Shown: piece by piece, positions 62,538 through 64,000 of the stretch | How the letters are laid out: each line of letters begins with the position of its first letter | How positions within the stretch are numbered: position 1 is the first letter of the stretch | Assembly (NCBI GenBank): GCA_937942875.1 | Contig: CALEBT010000006.1 | Coordinates: forward strand, 1-64,000 | Reading direction: 5' to 3' | Source: an uncultured Ignavibacterium sp. | GTDB lineage: Bacteria; Bacteroidota; Ignavibacteria; Ignavibacteriales; Ignavibacteriaceae | Length of the DNA stretch: 64,000 nt | Notes under the pieces: model-generated | What the model saw: the letters and a program-made list of their open reading frames with translations, nothing else | What the model was told of the DNA's origin: nothing | Database searches by the model: none | Program-made: the position numbers and the translations under genes

Positions 62538-63677
62538 ATGAGAATCTTTAGTAATCTGAATGTTAATTGGATGGGAAAGAGGAAAACCTTCTATATCATT
62601 TCCCTTGCAATTTTTATACTAGGTATGCTTAGTGTTATTTTTAGAGGATTAGTATTTGGTATTGATTTCAAAGGTGGTAGTGAAATAGTCCTTCAATTTG
62701 AAAAACCTGTTGAAATAGGTGCAATTAGAAACTACTTAGCAAATGTTGAATTAGGAGCTGTTGAAGTTAGGACTTTTGGTGGTGAAACAGGAGTACTTGT
62801 AAGAACTGAACTTCAGGAAATTCCTAAAACTGTTTATCCAAAAGTGGTTGAAAGAATCAAAGAAAATATTTTATCAATTATTCCAGGTCTGGAGTTTCAG
62901 ATTATAGATTCAACTATTAACTCTGTTACTTTCAATTTCCCTTCTTCAGATACAACAAATATTTTAATTAACGAACTTTTTGCCCGAGGTTTTCAAACAG
63001 GCAGAGTATCTGCAGAATTAGACAACACTCAAATGCTTGTACGAGTTGGTATTGCTGATTGGATTAAAGAAGTTTTAAGGGAAAAAATTCTAAATAACAC
63101 TTTTGAAGTATTAAAAGAAGACAGAGTCGGTCCAAAAATTGGAGATGAATTAAAAAGAGATGCTATTGTTGCAGTTCTTCTTTCATTAGTTGTTATTCTT
63201 ATCTACCTTGGTTTTAGATTTAAATTTGTCTTTGCTTCAGGTGCAGTTGTCGCATTATTTCACGATGTTTTGATAACAGTCGGTTTATATTCTATCCTGT
63301 ATGGTGTAATCCCTGGGCTTAATCTTGAAATTGATTTGCCTGTTGTAGCAGCTTTTCTGACTCTTGTCGGTTATTCAATTAACGATACTGTTATTGTATT
63401 CGATAGAATAAGAGAAAATATGAAAATTCACAAAACTATGGATTTGGAAATACTAATAAACAAAAGTATAAATCAGACAATGAGCAGAACGGTGATTACT
63501 GGTTTTACAACGCTTCTGGTCGTAATTGTTCTTCTTTTCTTGGGTGGAGATGTTCTTCGTGCTTTCTCTTTTACATTGTTTTTTGGAATTATAGTTGGAA
63601 CATATTCATCCATTTTCGTTGCTTCTGCCCTTGTTTTAGATTATTCATTTAAGTCGAAGAAGAAAATACAATTCTAA
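62538..63677 (+). CDS. secF: Protein translocase subunit SecF
   Basis: Partner of SecD. 379 residues. An N-terminal helix is followed by GIDFKGGSEIVLQF (D1-like), a periplasmic loop longer than in E. coli (about 50-190) and GYSINDTVIVFDRIRENM in the membrane part. AGGAG at 62522-62526 lies rather far from the ATG. A strong terminator follows at 63716-63750. Confidence 0.96.
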   Translation: MRIFSNLNVNWMGKRKTFYIISLAIFILGMLSVIFRGLVFGIDFKGGSEIVLQFEKPVEIGAIRNYLANVELGAVEVRTFGGETGVLVRTELQEIPKTVYPKVVERIKENILSIIPGLEFQIIDSTINSVTFNFPSSDTTNILINELFARGFQTGRVSAELDNTQMLVRVGIADWIKEVLREKILNNTFEVLKEDRVGPKIGDELKRDAIVAVLLSLVVILIYLGFRFKFVFASGAVVALFHDVLITVGLYSILYGVIPGLNLEIDLPVVAAFLTLVGYSINDTVIVFDRIRENMKIHKTMDLEILINKSINQTMSRTVITGFTTLLVVIVLLFLGGDVLRAFSFTLFFGIIVGTYSSIFVASALVLDYSFKSKKKIQF

Positions 63678-63715
63678 AAACTTATTTTGACTACTCTCTA
63701 AAAAAAGTCTTTCTG

Positions 63716-63750
63716 AACCTGTTCCGGATTATCGGGAACAGGTTTTTTTT
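63716..63750 (+). terminator. Rho-independent terminator after secF
   Basis: AACCTGTTCC (63716-63725) pairs with GGAACAGGTT (63735-63744), a 10-bp stem with a short loop, followed by a run of T. Located 38 bp after the secF stop. Confidence 0.9.
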
Positions 63751-64000
63751 GTTTAAGATTTAATGGAATTAAATTGATTCAAAAATTCAAACTATCTTTA
63801 TGACTTAATTGAAAACTAACCTATTCTACCAGATTTTTATAGAAATCGCTAAAATTAACTTTGAGACATTTTTATTACATAATAATTTTCATTTAGAATA
63901 CTGATTCCAATTTCTCAAAAAGAAACATTTGTTTTCAACTTGCTTAAAAAATCTAATTTTATTTTTTCGAAATCAATTTTTTTTAGTTATGTTTCCTCTG
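63751..64000. other. Downstream tail without recognised gene
   Basis: About 250 bp of AT-rich sequence after the secF terminator. No open frame or RNA gene is evident on either strand. It may be the promoter region of a gene beyond the window. Confidence 0.4.

Overview
The window is AT-rich (low GC judged by eye), densely packed bacterial chromosome. It most resembles the Ignavibacteria/Chlorobi branch of the Bacteroidota. The supporting signs are type IX secretion (T9SS) C-terminal sorting domains with the NYPNPFN motif, a PorZ-like protein, a PorV-like barrel, a THX small ribosomal protein, DUF971, Bacteroidota-like promoter motifs (TTG, about 20 nt, TAnnTTTG), and Shine-Dalgarno sites on some but not all genes. 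Taxonomy is inferred from gene content; no rRNA gene is present.

Layout. Bases 1-2470: the 3' part of a type I DNA methylase (hsdM) cut by the window edge, then about 650 bp without a credible gene that is full of small hairpin repeats and repeat remnants, a possible gene remnant and a small DUF4870-like membrane protein. 2465-9180: ferrochelatase, a lipoprotein, a ROK sugar kinase, an ABC-F ATPase and a PorZ-like propeller protein. 9180-11161 (minus): ribH, a PHP phosphoesterase and a Crp/Fnr regulator. 11388-20039 (plus): polyprenyl synthase, HPr, PTS enzyme I and a phosphoglucose/phosphomannose isomerase, followed by an envelope trio (a metalloprotease-propeller-Omp85-barrel fusion, a BamB-like lipoprotein and a PEGA protein). 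20096-23554: THX, a PorV-like barrel, a tandem repeat array and a T9SS-exported Asp-box propeller protein. 23703-28879: a regulatory island with a SpoIIE phosphatase, RsbW-like kinase and STAS antagonist (partner switching), an ECF sigma factor with its anti-sigma, and another STAS protein. 28931-35746: purA, an orphan histidine kinase, the murB-aroK-aroB-nadA operon and a Nudix hydrolase. 35814-41562 (minus): purC-DUF971-pgsA-pgpA-cinA-thpR-recA-recX. 41728-48194 (plus): a GlmU-like protein, rsmB, a RodZ-like protein, ligA, an unknown protein and STAS. 48131-63677: TPR protein, HAD phosphatase, 7TM-HD phosphodiesterase, XerD, lipoprotein, MsbA-type exporter, O-antigen ligase-like protein, a small barrel protein, a PpiD/SurA-like foldase, another barrel protein, secD and secF.

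Most genes are conserved housekeeping or envelope genes in tightly overlapping operons. The envelope genes fit a diderm cell using Sec export (SecDF), periplasmic folding (PpiD-like), outer-membrane insertion and T9SS secretion. The regulatory genes (Crp/Fnr, HPr-EI, partner switching, ECF sigma, orphan kinase) suggest layered stress and nutrient control.

I did not find a clearly new defence or mobile system. The points most worth following are the in-frame 15-nt palindrome inside hsdM, the metalloprotease-propeller-Omp85 fusion and its gene neighbours, the four-copy 23-nt array, the hairpin repeat family, the ECF anti-sigma that has lost its zinc ligands, and a perfect 9-bp inverted repeat just upstream of the ECF sigma gene. 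No tRNA, rRNA, CRISPR array, IS element or riboswitch was recognised.
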